Of a DNA stretch of 64,000 nucleotides, positions 8,132 to 16,506 are shown in pieces. Position numbers and translations under genes: made by a program. Numbering within the stretch: position 1 is the stretch's first letter; each line of letters starts with the position of its first letter. The stretch is from JAVBPE01 sp031549865 (GTDB lineage: Bacteria; Bacillota_I; Bacilli_A; Acholeplasmatales; Anaeroplasmataceae), in the NCBI GenBank assembly GCA_031549865.1, contig JAVBPE010000006.1:1-64000 (forward strand). The letters run 5' to 3'. Under the pieces are notes generated by a model. The model was given only the letters and a program-made list of their open reading frames with translations, made no database searches and was not told the DNA's origin.

Positions 8132-9310
8132 TTGGCTAAACCAATTATTGAATTACGTAATCTTGTTAAAAACTACAACGACCAAACGGTTGTTAATAGT
8201 ATCAATTTAACAATTTACGAAAATGAGTTTGTAACTCTTTTAGGACCATCTGGTTGCGGTAAAACGACTACCCTAAGGATGATTGGTGGCTTTGAAACAC
8301 CTGATTCAGGTGAAATTGTAGTAAATGGAAAGATTTTTAATGAGCTTCCCGCTTATGCGAGACCTATTAATACAGTCTTTCAACGTTATGCCCTATTTCC
8401 ACATTTAAATGTTTTTAATAATGTGGCATTTGGTCTTCAAAATCGTGGTTTTAAATTCTTAGTAGAATATTATGGCGGTTATGAAAAATTAAACAAGGAA
8501 ATTTTAAGTTTGAAAAAAAATGAAGATGGTCAATCTAAAGTTAGTCGTAAAGAACTTAAAAAATTAATTAACCAAAAATTAGAAAAATCTGTAACAGATG
8601 CTTTAAAAATGGTAAATCTAGTTGGGTATGAAAATCGTAGAGTTGATCAAATGTCAGGTGGACAAATGCAAAGAGTTGCAATTGCTCGTGCTATCATTTT
8701 AAAACCAAAAATTCTATTATTAGATGAACCACTTGCAGCACTTGACTTAAAATTACGTCAAAACATGCAATATGAATTAAAAGAAATGCAAAGAAACTTA
8801 GGGATAACATTTATATTTGTTACCCATGACCAAGAAGAAGCGATGGTTATGAGCGATCGTATTGTTGTAATGAAGGATGGCCTTATTCAACAACTTGGTA
8901 GTCCAAAAGATATCTATAATGAACCAGTAAACAGATTTGTTGCCAACTTTATTGGAGAATCAAATATCGTTAGTGGAACATATAAGAAGAAGAATTTAGT
9001 TAATTTCTTAGGAGTTGACTTTCCTTGCTTAGGATATGTTTTCGATGAAAACGAACAAGTAGATGTTGTAATTAGACCAGAAGACTGGGACGTAGTACCT
9101 TTAGAAAAAGCTAAATTAGTTGGTACTGTAACATCTTCTATTTTCAAAGGTGTACACTATGAATTATGTGTAGACTTAAAGGGTATCGAATTCGTTGTTC
9201 ATACTTATGAAGACGTTAAGGTTGATGAACAAGTTGGATTAAGTGTTGACCCTTATGAAATATGTTTGATGAAGGTGGATGGCACATGCAAAACGTTCGC
9301 AAACCAATAA
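8132..9310 (+). CDS. potA: Spermidine/putrescine ABC transporter, ATP-binding protein (copy 1)
   Basis: ATPase of a polyamine importer. Walker A GPSGCGKTTT (about 38-47), Q-loop QRYALFPHLNVF (84), signature MSGGQ (174-178, M in place of the usual L), Walker B ILLLDE and the H-loop VTHD; a C-terminal TOBE-like regulatory domain follows. Between Q-loop and signature there is an extra charged segment of about 45 residues (roughly 103-150). I chose the TTG at 8132: GGAGG at 8119-8123 is eight bases from it, but only two bases from the ATG at 8126 and overlapping the one at 8117, and the paralogue at 22.9 kb also starts M-A-K. The gene overlaps potB. Confidence 0.93.
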   Translation: MAKPIIELRNLVKNYNDQTVVNSINLTIYENEFVTLLGPSGCGKTTTLRMIGGFETPDSGEIVVNGKIFNELPAYARPINTVFQRYALFPHLNVFNNVAFGLQNRGFKFLVEYYGGYEKLNKEILSLKKNEDGQSKVSRKELKKLINQKLEKSVTDALKMVNLVGYENRRVDQMSGGQMQRVAIARAIILKPKILLLDEPLAALDLKLRQNMQYELKEMQRNLGITFIFVTHDQEEAMVMSDRIVVMKDGLIQQLGSPKDIYNEPVNRFVANFIGESNIVSGTYKKKNLVNFLGVDFPCLGYVFDENEQVDVVIRPEDWDVVPLEKAKLVGTVTSSIFKGVHYELCVDLKGIEFVVHTYEDVKVDEQVGLSVDPYEICLMKVDGTCKTFANQ

Positions 9311-10143
9311 ATAATCATCAAAATTATCATAATTTAGACAGATTATCAAAACCATATTTAATTTGGTTATATATTTTAGCTTTATTTCCAATGATTATTA
9401 TGTTAGGTTTAACTTTTGTCCAATCAGAAGGAGTTAGCTTAGACGGAATGTCTTTAACTTTCCAAAATTTTGCAGACCTATTTGAAGTATCAATTGGAGT
9501 TGCATTTTGGAATAGCATTAGATTTAGTATTTTAACTACAATCATTTGCTTATTTTTTGGATATATTGTTGCATATAGATTATTCAAATCAAAATTTAAA
9601 AATAAATCATTAATTTTAATGCTTCTAATCTTACCTATGTGGACTAATATATTATTACGTACAGAAGCTTTAGGTAATATAATGCAAGAAAATAATATGA
9701 TTACAAATATGCTAGGAATAACAGGAATTAATATTATTGGATCAGATTTTGCGGTATTAGTTGGGTTAGTATTTACATATTTACCTTTTGTAATTTTACC
9801 AATATATACAGCATTAGAAAAAATAGATCCATCATTAGAACAAGCTGCCCTTGATTTAGGTGTAACTGAAGTAACTAAATTTTGGAAAGTTATTTTTCCT
9901 TTATCTATAAAAGGAATGGTGAGTGGATCAATCATGGTTTTATTGCCATGTTTATCAGGATTCGCAATTCCAAAAATATTAGGTCAAGGAAATATATTAT
10001 TAATAGGTAATATTATTGAACAAAACTTCTCTAATATGAACTATAACTTAGGAGCTTTATTAGCGGTTATAATATTAATAGTTATTTTAAGTGCAATCCT
10101 ACTTGTTAACAAGGTTGATAAAGAAGGAGAAACATTACTATGA
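9286..10143 (+). CDS. potB: Spermidine/putrescine ABC transporter permease PotB (copy 1)
   Basis: 285 residues from the ATG at 9286, which has AAGGTGGA before it; the frame is open to 9262 but lies within potA. Six membrane helices, with the permease EAA loop seen as LEQAALDLGVTEVTKFWKVIFPLS (read in two parts: LEQAALDLG and FWKVIFPLS). Pairs with PotC to form the channel in the cytoplasmic membrane. The start lies 25 bases inside potA and the end overlaps the start of potC, so the four genes are translationally coupled. Confidence 0.93.
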   Translation: MQNVRKPINNHQNYHNLDRLSKPYLIWLYILALFPMIIMLGLTFVQSEGVSLDGMSLTFQNFADLFEVSIGVAFWNSIRFSILTTIICLFFGYIVAYRLFKSKFKNKSLILMLLILPMWTNILLRTEALGNIMQENNMITNMLGITGINIIGSDFAVLVGLVFTYLPFVILPIYTALEKIDPSLEQAALDLGVTEVTKFWKVIFPLSIKGMVSGSIMVLLPCLSGFAIPKILGQGNILLIGNIIEQNFSNMNYNLGALLAVIILIVILSAILLVNKVDKEGETLL

Positions 10144-11009
10144 TGACTAATTTAGAACATGCAACACTAGAAGAATATGGTTATAAAAATCATAAAATAG
10201 CTAAAAAAGCTTTCAAGATATTTAATTATGTTATTATTTGTTTAGTTGTATTTATGCTATATTTATCTGTTTTAATAATAGCTTTACAATCATTTAATGC
10301 CTCTCGTTCAACAACAGAATTTACAGGTTTTACATTTAAATGGTATCAAGAGATGTTTTCAAATCGTTTACTTACAGTATCTATTAGAAATACATTCTTA
10401 GTAAGTATTATTGCTACTTTAATATCAACATGTCTAGGCACAGTAATAGCTATTGGTATAAGTTACCTACCAGCTAAAGCGAAAAACAAAATTTTATTAT
10501 TAAATAATATTCCATTATTAAATGCGGATATTGTAACAGGTATTTCAATGATGTTATTATTCTCATTGTTATTACCAATATTTCCACATATTTTCGGTTT
10601 TACAACATTACTTATTGCCCATGTATTCTTTACATTACCATATGTAATCTTAAACGTGTTACCAAAAATGAAAGAAATAGATCCAAACCTTATGGATGCT
10701 GCCCTAGATTTAGGTGTTAAGCCAATTCCTGCAATGCTTAAGGTTATTATTCCTGCTGTAAAAGCAGGGATATTTAGTGGAGCTGTATTAGCATTCACTA
10801 TTACATTTGAAGATTTCGTAGTATCATATTTTGCAACAGGTAATGGTTTTGATACAATGTCTATTTGGATTTATTCAAGTATCGGTAAGAAGAGCCTATT
10901 CCCAGGGGTATATGCATTCAATACGTTATTAACATTTGGCACAATGGCAATACTTGTTATTTATAATTTTGTTAAAGGAAGAAAAAAACGTGAAAAAAAG
11001 ACTAATTAA
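10140..11009 (+). CDS. potC: Spermidine/putrescine ABC transporter permease PotC (copy 1)
   Basis: 289 residues, six membrane helices, with the EAA loop LMDAALDLGVKPIPAMLKVI before the last two helices. The N-terminus carries an extra 25 polar residues before the first helix. Partner of PotB. The start ATG overlaps the potB stop, with GGAG upstream; the 3' end overlaps the start of the binding-protein gene by 20 bases. Confidence 0.93.
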   Translation: MMTNLEHATLEEYGYKNHKIAKKAFKIFNYVIICLVVFMLYLSVLIIALQSFNASRSTTEFTGFTFKWYQEMFSNRLLTVSIRNTFLVSIIATLISTCLGTVIAIGISYLPAKAKNKILLLNNIPLLNADIVTGISMMLLFSLLLPIFPHIFGFTTLLIAHVFFTLPYVILNVLPKMKEIDPNLMDAALDLGVKPIPAMLKVIIPAVKAGIFSGAVLAFTITFEDFVVSYFATGNGFDTMSIWIYSSIGKKSLFPGVYAFNTLLTFGTMAILVIYNFVKGRKKREKKTN

Positions 11010-12159
11010 AATATTTACTTCTCTTTTACTTTTGGTTTCTTTAACATCATGTTCAACTAGAGAAAAATTATTACTTCTTAACTGGGGTGAATATATTAAT
11101 GACGATGTTGTTTTAGCTTTTGAAGAAGAATATAATTGCGACGTTGTTATTTCACTTGCTGAATCAAATGAATTATTTTATTCAAAAGTTAAAAGTGGAA
11201 CAACTGCTTATGATTTAGTAGTTCCATCTGATTACATGGTAGAAAAAATGGTAACAAAAGATTTATTACAAAAAATAGATTTTACTTTACTTGATAACTA
11301 CACAACGAGAGAAGAAACATTCTTACCTGGCTGTAATGGAATCATTAGCTCAATGGAAGAAACATTACCTGGTGTAAGTGATTACTTTGTTCCTTATTTT
11401 TGGGGAACATGGGGACTTATGTATAATAAAAATAAAGCCGGACTTGAAGAAGCAGTTTTAAAGGCAGATTCTGATGGTAATGTTTGGAAGGTTATGTTTG
11501 AAGATTCTGCAGTACCTGCTGGTACAAGAGTTGGGATGTATGATACTCCACGTTATGCTTATGCTGCAACAATGTTTTATTCAGATTTATCTCCTAACCT
11601 TCAAAGTGATGAAGCTTTAAATGTATCAAGAAATGTTTTATCAAAGAAAAAGTTCCACGAATGGGGAACTGATACTATGAAAAAGAATATTACTGCTTCT
11701 AACCTAGATATTGGGTTTATGTGGACAGGAGATTTCTTAGATATGTTATATACGCAACTAGAAGAAACAACTGATCGCTCTGATATTACTTTTGATATTT
11801 GTATCCCTGATAATACTATTGCATTTATGGATAATTTAGTTATTCCAAAAAACGCTCGTAATGTGGAACTTGCACATAAATTTATCGATTTCTTCTTAGA
11901 TAGCGAAAATGCTTATGAAAATGCATCTGTAGTAGGATACTGCACTCCAAGTACTGCTGCATATGATATGATTGTTGATTATGAAGAAGGAACTGATTTA
12001 GAAGACGATATTTGGTTAACAAATTGGGCTTGGGCTGTAAGCACATATTACCCAAAATTTGTTGATAATGAAAAAGGATATAAAGGAACACCTTTAGCAA
12101 ACTTAGATCAAAACTATTTAAATAAAATTAACACTTTATGCAATAATGCTAAAGTTTAG
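10990..12159 (+). CDS. potD: Spermidine/putrescine-binding lipoprotein PotD (copy 1)
   Basis: 389 residues from the GTG at 10990, chosen because AAAGGAAG lies just upstream and the protein then begins with a proper lipoprotein signal: basic start, hydrophobic core, lipobox LTSC at about residues 18-21. The mature part is a family 1 polyamine-binding protein, recognisable by LLNWGEYI, YDLVVPSDYMVEKM and the W-rich FWGTWGLMYN block. It would sit on the outer face of the membrane and hand polyamines to PotBC. A similar paralogue ends the second operon at 26.2 kb. A terminator closes the operon. Confidence 0.93.
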   Translation: MKKRLIKIFTSLLLLVSLTSCSTREKLLLLNWGEYINDDVVLAFEEEYNCDVVISLAESNELFYSKVKSGTTAYDLVVPSDYMVEKMVTKDLLQKIDFTLLDNYTTREETFLPGCNGIISSMEETLPGVSDYFVPYFWGTWGLMYNKNKAGLEEAVLKADSDGNVWKVMFEDSAVPAGTRVGMYDTPRYAYAATMFYSDLSPNLQSDEALNVSRNVLSKKKFHEWGTDTMKKNITASNLDIGFMWTGDFLDMLYTQLEETTDRSDITFDICIPDNTIAFMDNLVIPKNARNVELAHKFIDFFLDSENAYENASVVGYCTPSTAAYDMIVDYEEGTDLEDDIWLTNWAWAVSTYYPKFVDNEKGYKGTPLANLDQNYLNKINTLCNNAKV

Positions 12160-12163
12160 TAAT

Positions 12164-12192
12164 TAAACGTTGATTAATTTCAACGTTTTTTT
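12164..12192 (+). terminator. Terminator of the first pot operon
   Basis: AAACGTTG / CAACGTTT stem, 8-base loop, T run. Confidence 0.85.
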
Positions 12193-12201
12193 CATCTTGA
12201 A

Positions 12202-12229
12202 TTGACACGATTATATTATTTGATATAAT
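12202..12229 (+). promoter_or_regulatory. Strong promoter of the TetR-flavodoxin pair
   Basis: Perfect TTGACA at 12202-12207, 16 bases, TG-extended TATAAT at 12224-12229. Confidence 0.75.
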
Positions 12230-12233
12230 AAAA

Positions 12234-12248
12234 TTGAACAATGTTCAA
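12234..12248 (+). promoter_or_regulatory. Palindromic operator, probably for the TetR regulator
   Basis: Perfect 15-base palindrome TTGAACA-A-TGTTCAA, centred at the expected transcription start just after the -10 box and directly in front of the regulator gene. TetR proteins commonly bind such sites and repress their own promoter. Binding by this regulator is inferred. Confidence 0.65.
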
Positions 12249-12264
12249 AAAAGAGGTTATTAAA

Positions 12265-12837
12265 ATGACTAAATCTGAGAAAACTAAAGAAAAAATTATA
12301 TCAAAAACTATAGAATTAATAAAAGAAACGAATGGCAATAGTGAAAATATTACTATAAGAAAGATAGCACAGCAATGTGAAATAGGAATTGGACTTATAA
12401 ATCATTACTTTATCAACAAAGATAAACTTATTGAGTGTTGTATTCAAAGAATAATAAATGATATTGTTGTCTTTTTTAAACCAACTATAAACACAAATTT
12501 AAGTAAAAGGAATAGAGTGCATCAAACTGCTTGCAAAGTATATGATTTTTTTATGTTTAATCCCTCAATTTCAAAGATATCTATTATTGGAGATTTATCA
12601 AACCCAATGATACTAGATAATACATCTAAATCTCAAATGGGTTTTATTAATTCTTTAAATAAAAATAGTGATGATTATCAGGATAAATTGACGATTATGA
12701 TTTTAGTATTTATGATGCAAGAATCATTTTTAAGACGTAATATTATAAAAGAACAATTAGGTTGTGATTTAAATATTAAAGAAGAACGAGATAAATTTAT
12801 TAAAGATTTTGTAGATATAATTGTTAAGGAGGATTAA
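12265..12837 (+). CDS. TetR-family transcriptional regulator
   Basis: 190 residues from the ATG at 12265, which has AGAGG nine bases upstream; the in-frame ATG at 12241 lies within the operator palindrome and has no ribosome site. N-terminal helix-turn-helix: ITIRKIAQQCEIGIGLINHYF (two helices around residues 30-50), typical of TetR. The C-terminal ligand domain is not informative. It overlaps the leader of the flavodoxin-like gene, which it probably controls together with itself in response to an unknown ligand. Confidence 0.85.
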   Translation: MTKSEKTKEKIISKTIELIKETNGNSENITIRKIAQQCEIGIGLINHYFINKDKLIECCIQRIINDIVVFFKPTINTNLSKRNRVHQTACKVYDFFMFNPSISKISIIGDLSNPMILDNTSKSQMGFINSLNKNSDDYQDKLTIMILVFMMQESFLRRNIIKEQLGCDLNIKEERDKFIKDFVDIIVKED

Positions 12838-12838
12838 A

Positions 12839-13537
12839 ATGAAAATCGTTGTGATTAATGGTACAGAAGTAAGAGGATGTACTTACCATATTAAAGAAAC
12901 ATTTTTAAGTATTATAAGAGAGAATAATGAATTAGTAGAATATTATTTACCACGTGATTTAAATTCTTTTTGCTCAGGTTGTAAGACCTGCTTTTTTAAA
13001 GATGAGAACAAATGCCCACATGCAAAAGAGGTTATGCCAATTTGGGAATCTATTCTAGAAGCCGACTTATTAGTATTTGCTTATCCAATTTATGCCTTAC
13101 GTGCTCCTGCAGCAATTAAATCTTTGTTAGATCATCTATGTGTTCATTGGATGGTTCACCGTCCAATGGAAGAAATGTTTAGTAAAAGAGCAGTTATTTT
13201 AACTCAAGCAATTGGAATGTTTTATAAAGCGGGATTAAAGGATGTTAAAACAAGTCTAAGTTGGTTAGGTGTATCCGATGTAAAATCTTTAGGTGTAGGA
13301 TTGTTAGAAGGGGTTAAATGGAATGAGTTATCTTTTAAAAGACAAAGCAAAATTGAGAGTAAAATAATTAAATTAGCTAAAAAATATAAAAAAAATAAAA
13401 AAGTAAAAAAGAGATTAATTGTGAAAATAAAGTTTTATATATGTAAAAAAATGCATCAAAAGTTCGCTAATAAAGAAGAAACAATATCTGCAGATAATTT
13501 ACATTATTTGAATAAGGGATGGATCAAAATAAAATAA
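12839..13537 (+). CDS. Flavodoxin-like NAD(P)H-dependent oxidoreductase
   Basis: 232 residues from the ATG at 12839 with GGAGG nine bases before it. N-terminal flavodoxin fold: KIVVINGTEVRGCTYHIKE for the FMN phosphate loop, and the iron-sulfur-flavoprotein-like cysteine cluster CSGCKTCFFKDENKCPH near residue 50, then FAYPIYALRAPAAIKSLLD. The C-terminal 50 residues are Lys-rich. Family members reduce quinones, nitro compounds or metals with bound FMN; the substrate cannot be read. It is the target gene of the TetR operator, suggesting stress-induced expression. Confidence 0.8.
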   Translation: MKIVVINGTEVRGCTYHIKETFLSIIRENNELVEYYLPRDLNSFCSGCKTCFFKDENKCPHAKEVMPIWESILEADLLVFAYPIYALRAPAAIKSLLDHLCVHWMVHRPMEEMFSKRAVILTQAIGMFYKAGLKDVKTSLSWLGVSDVKSLGVGLLEGVKWNELSFKRQSKIESKIIKLAKKYKKNKKVKKRLIVKIKFYICKKMHQKFANKEETISADNLHYLNKGWIKIK

Positions 13538-13550
13538 AAAATATTATAAA

Positions 13551-13588
13551 ATAAGGAAATTAGACTATTATTTCCTTTATTTTTTTTA
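13551..13588 (+). terminator. Intrinsic terminator
   Basis: AAGGAAAT / ATTTCCTT stem with a 9-base loop and T tract. Confidence 0.75.
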
Positions 13589-13646
13589 TTAGAAATATGA
13601 TGTTTAAAGAATAAAAAATTAAATTGTAAAAAAGTTATTTTTTAAT

Positions 13647-13661
13647 GGTAATCGTTTTCAT
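13647..13661 (-). promoter_or_regulatory. Probable CcpA (cre) site at the V-ATPase promoter
   Basis: Read on the minus strand: ATGAAAACGATTACC, which matches the cre consensus WTGNAANCGNWNNCW at 14 of 15 positions. It covers the expected -35 region, ending seven bases before the extended -10 box at 13669, so binding would repress. Confidence 0.55.
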
Positions 13662-13665
13662 AATT

Positions 13666-13674
13666 TGATATAAT
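13666..13674 (+). promoter_or_regulatory. Extended -10 box of the V-ATPase operon
   Basis: TGATATAAT, i.e. TG-extended perfect TATAAT. The -35 region (TGGTAA near 13646) is poor. The transcript would have a leader of about 120 bases before the first gene, holding two copies of GTTGTACATT (13733-13742, 13768-13777). Confidence 0.55.
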
Positions 13675-13799
13675 AGTTTTATATGTAAATTGTAAAGGAG
13701 ATAATTAGTATTTTAAAAAAATAATGAGTATTGTTGTACATTTTGATTTAAAAATGATTATATTTTAGTTGTACATTAGAATAAGAAGGTGAATAATTA

Positions 13800-14108
13800 A
13801 TGGAAATGTTAGAGAAAATTCTACTTGCTGAAAAAAATGCTAGAATAGCAAGAGAAGAAGCTTTAAAAAACAAGGAAGTACTTATATTAGAAGAAAAAAA
13901 GAAGGCGCAAATTTTTGCGGATGATTTGATGAAAAATACTAATGATGAAATTTCTATAATTAAAACGAATGCAGAAAAAGAATTAAAAGTATTAGAAGAC
14001 AAACATTTAGAAAAACTTGAAGAGATTAAAAATAAAGTTTTAGTTGCGACTAATGAAAAAAGAAGTAAGGCAGTACAAATGCTACTTGAAAAGGTGGTTA
14101 AAGCATGA
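13800..14108 (+). CDS. ntpF: V-type ATPase peripheral stalk subunit (NtpF/subunit G-H type)
   Basis: 102 residues, almost entirely charged, predicted as one long coiled coil (heptads of Ala/Leu/Ile between Lys and Glu). By size, sequence style and place as the first gene before the a-subunit it is the small peripheral stalk subunit that pairs with NtpE. AAGGTG lies upstream of the ATG and its stop overlaps the start of ntpI. Confidence 0.8.
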   Translation: MEMLEKILLAEKNARIAREEALKNKEVLILEEKKKAQIFADDLMKNTNDEISIIKTNAEKELKVLEDKHLEKLEEIKNKVLVATNEKRSKAVQMLLEKVVKA

Positions 14109-16012
14109 TTGCAAAAATGTTAAGGGCAAAGGTGTTTTTATTAGAATCAGATTTTAATAAAGTACTAATGGCTTTGCAAAAAAAAGAAATTTTCATGCTC
14201 GATTCTAAATATAATCAAAATGCAGTTAAGACAGATTATGAAGATGATTTAATTTTAAGAACAACAAAAATAATTGATGTTTTAGAAAAATATCGTGGAA
14301 AGAAAAGTTTCTTTGAATACAATTCATTTAATGTCTCTGAATTTGAAAAATCAAATGAAGATTTAATAAATACTCTTATTAAAATCGAAAATGTATATAG
14401 TGATTTAAACAACAATATTATAAAAAATAAAGATAATGTTTCATTAATGAAAAAAATAGTACCATTTACAGATTTAGTTATCCCAACATCTGAGTTTGAT
14501 AAAACAGCATATGTTGATATAAAAATTGGCTATGTTTCTAAATTAGTAGAAAATTTTAAAACTATAATTTCAGCAAATGAGCATATGGAATATCAAATAC
14601 TAAGTATTACCCCTTACGGGCAAGCAGTTGCCTTAGTTTATGAAAAGACATATAAGAATGAAGCTTTAAATATCTTAAATGAATACGGATTTAAAGAAGA
14701 AGAATTACCTATTGATGATAAATTAATGAATGATTATTTAAATGATTTAGAAATAAATATTGAAGAAATTGCAGGTCGAATTTTAGCATTAGAAGCAAAA
14801 ATGAATGAATTCTGCACTGAACTTCCTAATTTAAGACTTTTAGGCGATAAACTATTAAATCAAAAACTTCAAAAAAGTATTAATTATGAAACAACTGAAA
14901 CATCTATTTATATTGAAGGTTGGATCAAAGAAAAAGATAAAACTATATTTGAAGAAACAATAAAAAATTCTACAGATATTTACACCTTAGAGTTAAATGA
15001 ACCTAAAGAGGATGATTTAGTTCCTACAGTTACTAATAATAATAAAATTGTTAAGAACTTTGAATCAATAACTAATATGTATTCGGTACCTAGTTATAAT
15101 GAAATAGATCCTAACCCAACAATGGCATTTTGGTATTGGCTAATATTTGGTATTATGATGGGTGATGTTGGTTATGGACTTATAATGCTTGTTGCATGTG
15201 GATTATTTCTTAAATTAAAAAAACCAAGAGGCGGTACAAAACAACTCTTATCAATTTTCTTTTATTGTGGGATACCAACTATAATATCAGGAATGATATT
15301 TGGTTCTTTCTTTGGTTTTAGTGTTGATTTTTTAAATTTCATAGGAAATATATTTGGACAAACTTGGAATTCATTTGATCCGGTTTCAAATCCTTTACCT
15401 TTATTAATATTTGGTGTTGGACTTGGGGCAGTACATATGGTTTGTGGACTTGTGATTAAAACATTCCAATCTATTAGAATGAAAAGTTACTTAGAAATTA
15501 TTGCTCCAATATCTTGGATTTTTGTATTATGTAGTATTCCAGTTATCGTTTTAAATATGACAATTGGACTAATATTTTTTGGAATAGCAATGTTTGGAGT
15601 AATGATTGGTTCAGCAATAATTAAAAAAGGCGTTTTAGGTAAATTAAGTGGAGGATTTGGTGGCTTATATGGAATTACTGGATACTTAAGTGATTTACTT
15701 AGTTATGCCAGAATTGCTGCTTTAAGTTTATCAAGTGCGGTAATTGGTTTCGCGATGAATTTACTTGCCGATATGGTAAGAATTGATGGCAATTGGATTT
15801 TATATATTATTGGCTTATTTTTAGGAGCTTTAGTCTTTTTAGTAGGTCATGTCTTTAATTTTGTCATGGGAATGCTTTCAGCATATGTACATGACGGAAG
15901 ATTACAATATATAGAATTTTTTGGTAAATTTTATGAAGGTGGAGGCTATGAATTTAAGCCTTTAAAAATAGAAGTTAATTATTTAAATAATGTCGAATTT
16001 GACAATCTATAG
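14105..16012 (+). CDS. ntpI: V-type ATPase membrane subunit a (NtpI)
   Basis: 635 residues. The N-terminal half (1-330) is the cytoplasmic domain that holds the peripheral stalks; the C-terminal half has about seven or eight membrane helices. The conserved block LSDLLSYARIAALSLSS holds the Arg that faces the c-ring ion site, and the C-terminus has the typical DGRLQYIEFFGKFYEGGG motif. Normal length for the family. Confidence 0.95.
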   Translation: MIAKMLRAKVFLLESDFNKVLMALQKKEIFMLDSKYNQNAVKTDYEDDLILRTTKIIDVLEKYRGKKSFFEYNSFNVSEFEKSNEDLINTLIKIENVYSDLNNNIIKNKDNVSLMKKIVPFTDLVIPTSEFDKTAYVDIKIGYVSKLVENFKTIISANEHMEYQILSITPYGQAVALVYEKTYKNEALNILNEYGFKEEELPIDDKLMNDYLNDLEINIEEIAGRILALEAKMNEFCTELPNLRLLGDKLLNQKLQKSINYETTETSIYIEGWIKEKDKTIFEETIKNSTDIYTLELNEPKEDDLVPTVTNNNKIVKNFESITNMYSVPSYNEIDPNPTMAFWYWLIFGIMMGDVGYGLIMLVACGLFLKLKKPRGGTKQLLSIFFYCGIPTIISGMIFGSFFGFSVDFLNFIGNIFGQTWNSFDPVSNPLPLLIFGVGLGAVHMVCGLVIKTFQSIRMKSYLEIIAPISWIFVLCSIPVIVLNMTIGLIFFGIAMFGVMIGSAIIKKGVLGKLSGGFGGLYGITGYLSDLLSYARIAALSLSSAVIGFAMNLLADMVRIDGNWILYIIGLFLGALVFLVGHVFNFVMGMLSAYVHDGRLQYIEFFGKFYEGGGYEFKPLKIEVNYLNNVEFDNL

Positions 16013-16025
16013 GAGGAAATAAAAA

Positions 16026-16493
16026 ATGGATGGATTATCATGGGCTCTTTTAGGAGCAGCATTAGCAACAGGACTTGCATGTATAGGTTCTGCAATTGGA
16101 GTTTCAACAGCTGGTAAAGCAGCAACAGGTGTAGTTTCTGAAAAACCAAATTTATTTGGTAAAATATTAGTATTACAAGCATTACCAGGATCACAAGGTA
16201 TTTATGGTTTCATTATTACAATTTTAGTATTAGTAAAATTAGGTATGTTAGGTGGCGGTGGTGCACCTGATTTAACTGAAGTAGAAGGAATGAAGTATTT
16301 TGCAGCTTGTATGCCTATTGCCTTGGCTGGTTTAGGATCTGCTATATATCAAGGTAAAGTATCGGCCTCAGCAATTATGATGACCGGAAAAAATCCGAGT
16401 TTATCAGGTAATGGTATTATAATGACGGCCTTAGTAGAAACATATGCAATTTTAGCGTTACTAACAAGTATAATAATGTATGTTGCTATCTAA
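16026..16493 (+). CDS. ntpK: V-type ATPase rotor ring subunit K (NtpK), sodium-type ligands
   Basis: 155 residues, four membrane helices as two hairpins, the 16-kDa form. Against the Enterococcus hirae sodium-pump subunit the ligands align as L53, S56 (Thr there), Q57, Q109 and E138, in LPGSQG, YQGKVSAS and LVETYAIL. E138 in helix 4 is the ion carrier. Retention of the Gln/Ser ligands suggests sodium rather than proton transport; this is inference from known structure. Strong AGGAGG before the ATG. Confidence 0.95.
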   Translation: MDGLSWALLGAALATGLACIGSAIGVSTAGKAATGVVSEKPNLFGKILVLQALPGSQGIYGFIITILVLVKLGMLGGGGAPDLTEVEGMKYFAACMPIALAGLGSAIYQGKVSASAIMMTGKNPSLSGNGIIMTALVETYAILALLTSIIMYVAI

Positions 16494-16506
16494 ATTGAGG
16501 TAGTGT

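Noticed and set aside
9047..9061. cre-like sequence TGAAAACGAAC in potA
   Set aside because: Lies within coding sequence far from any promoter and departs from the consensus at its 3' end.
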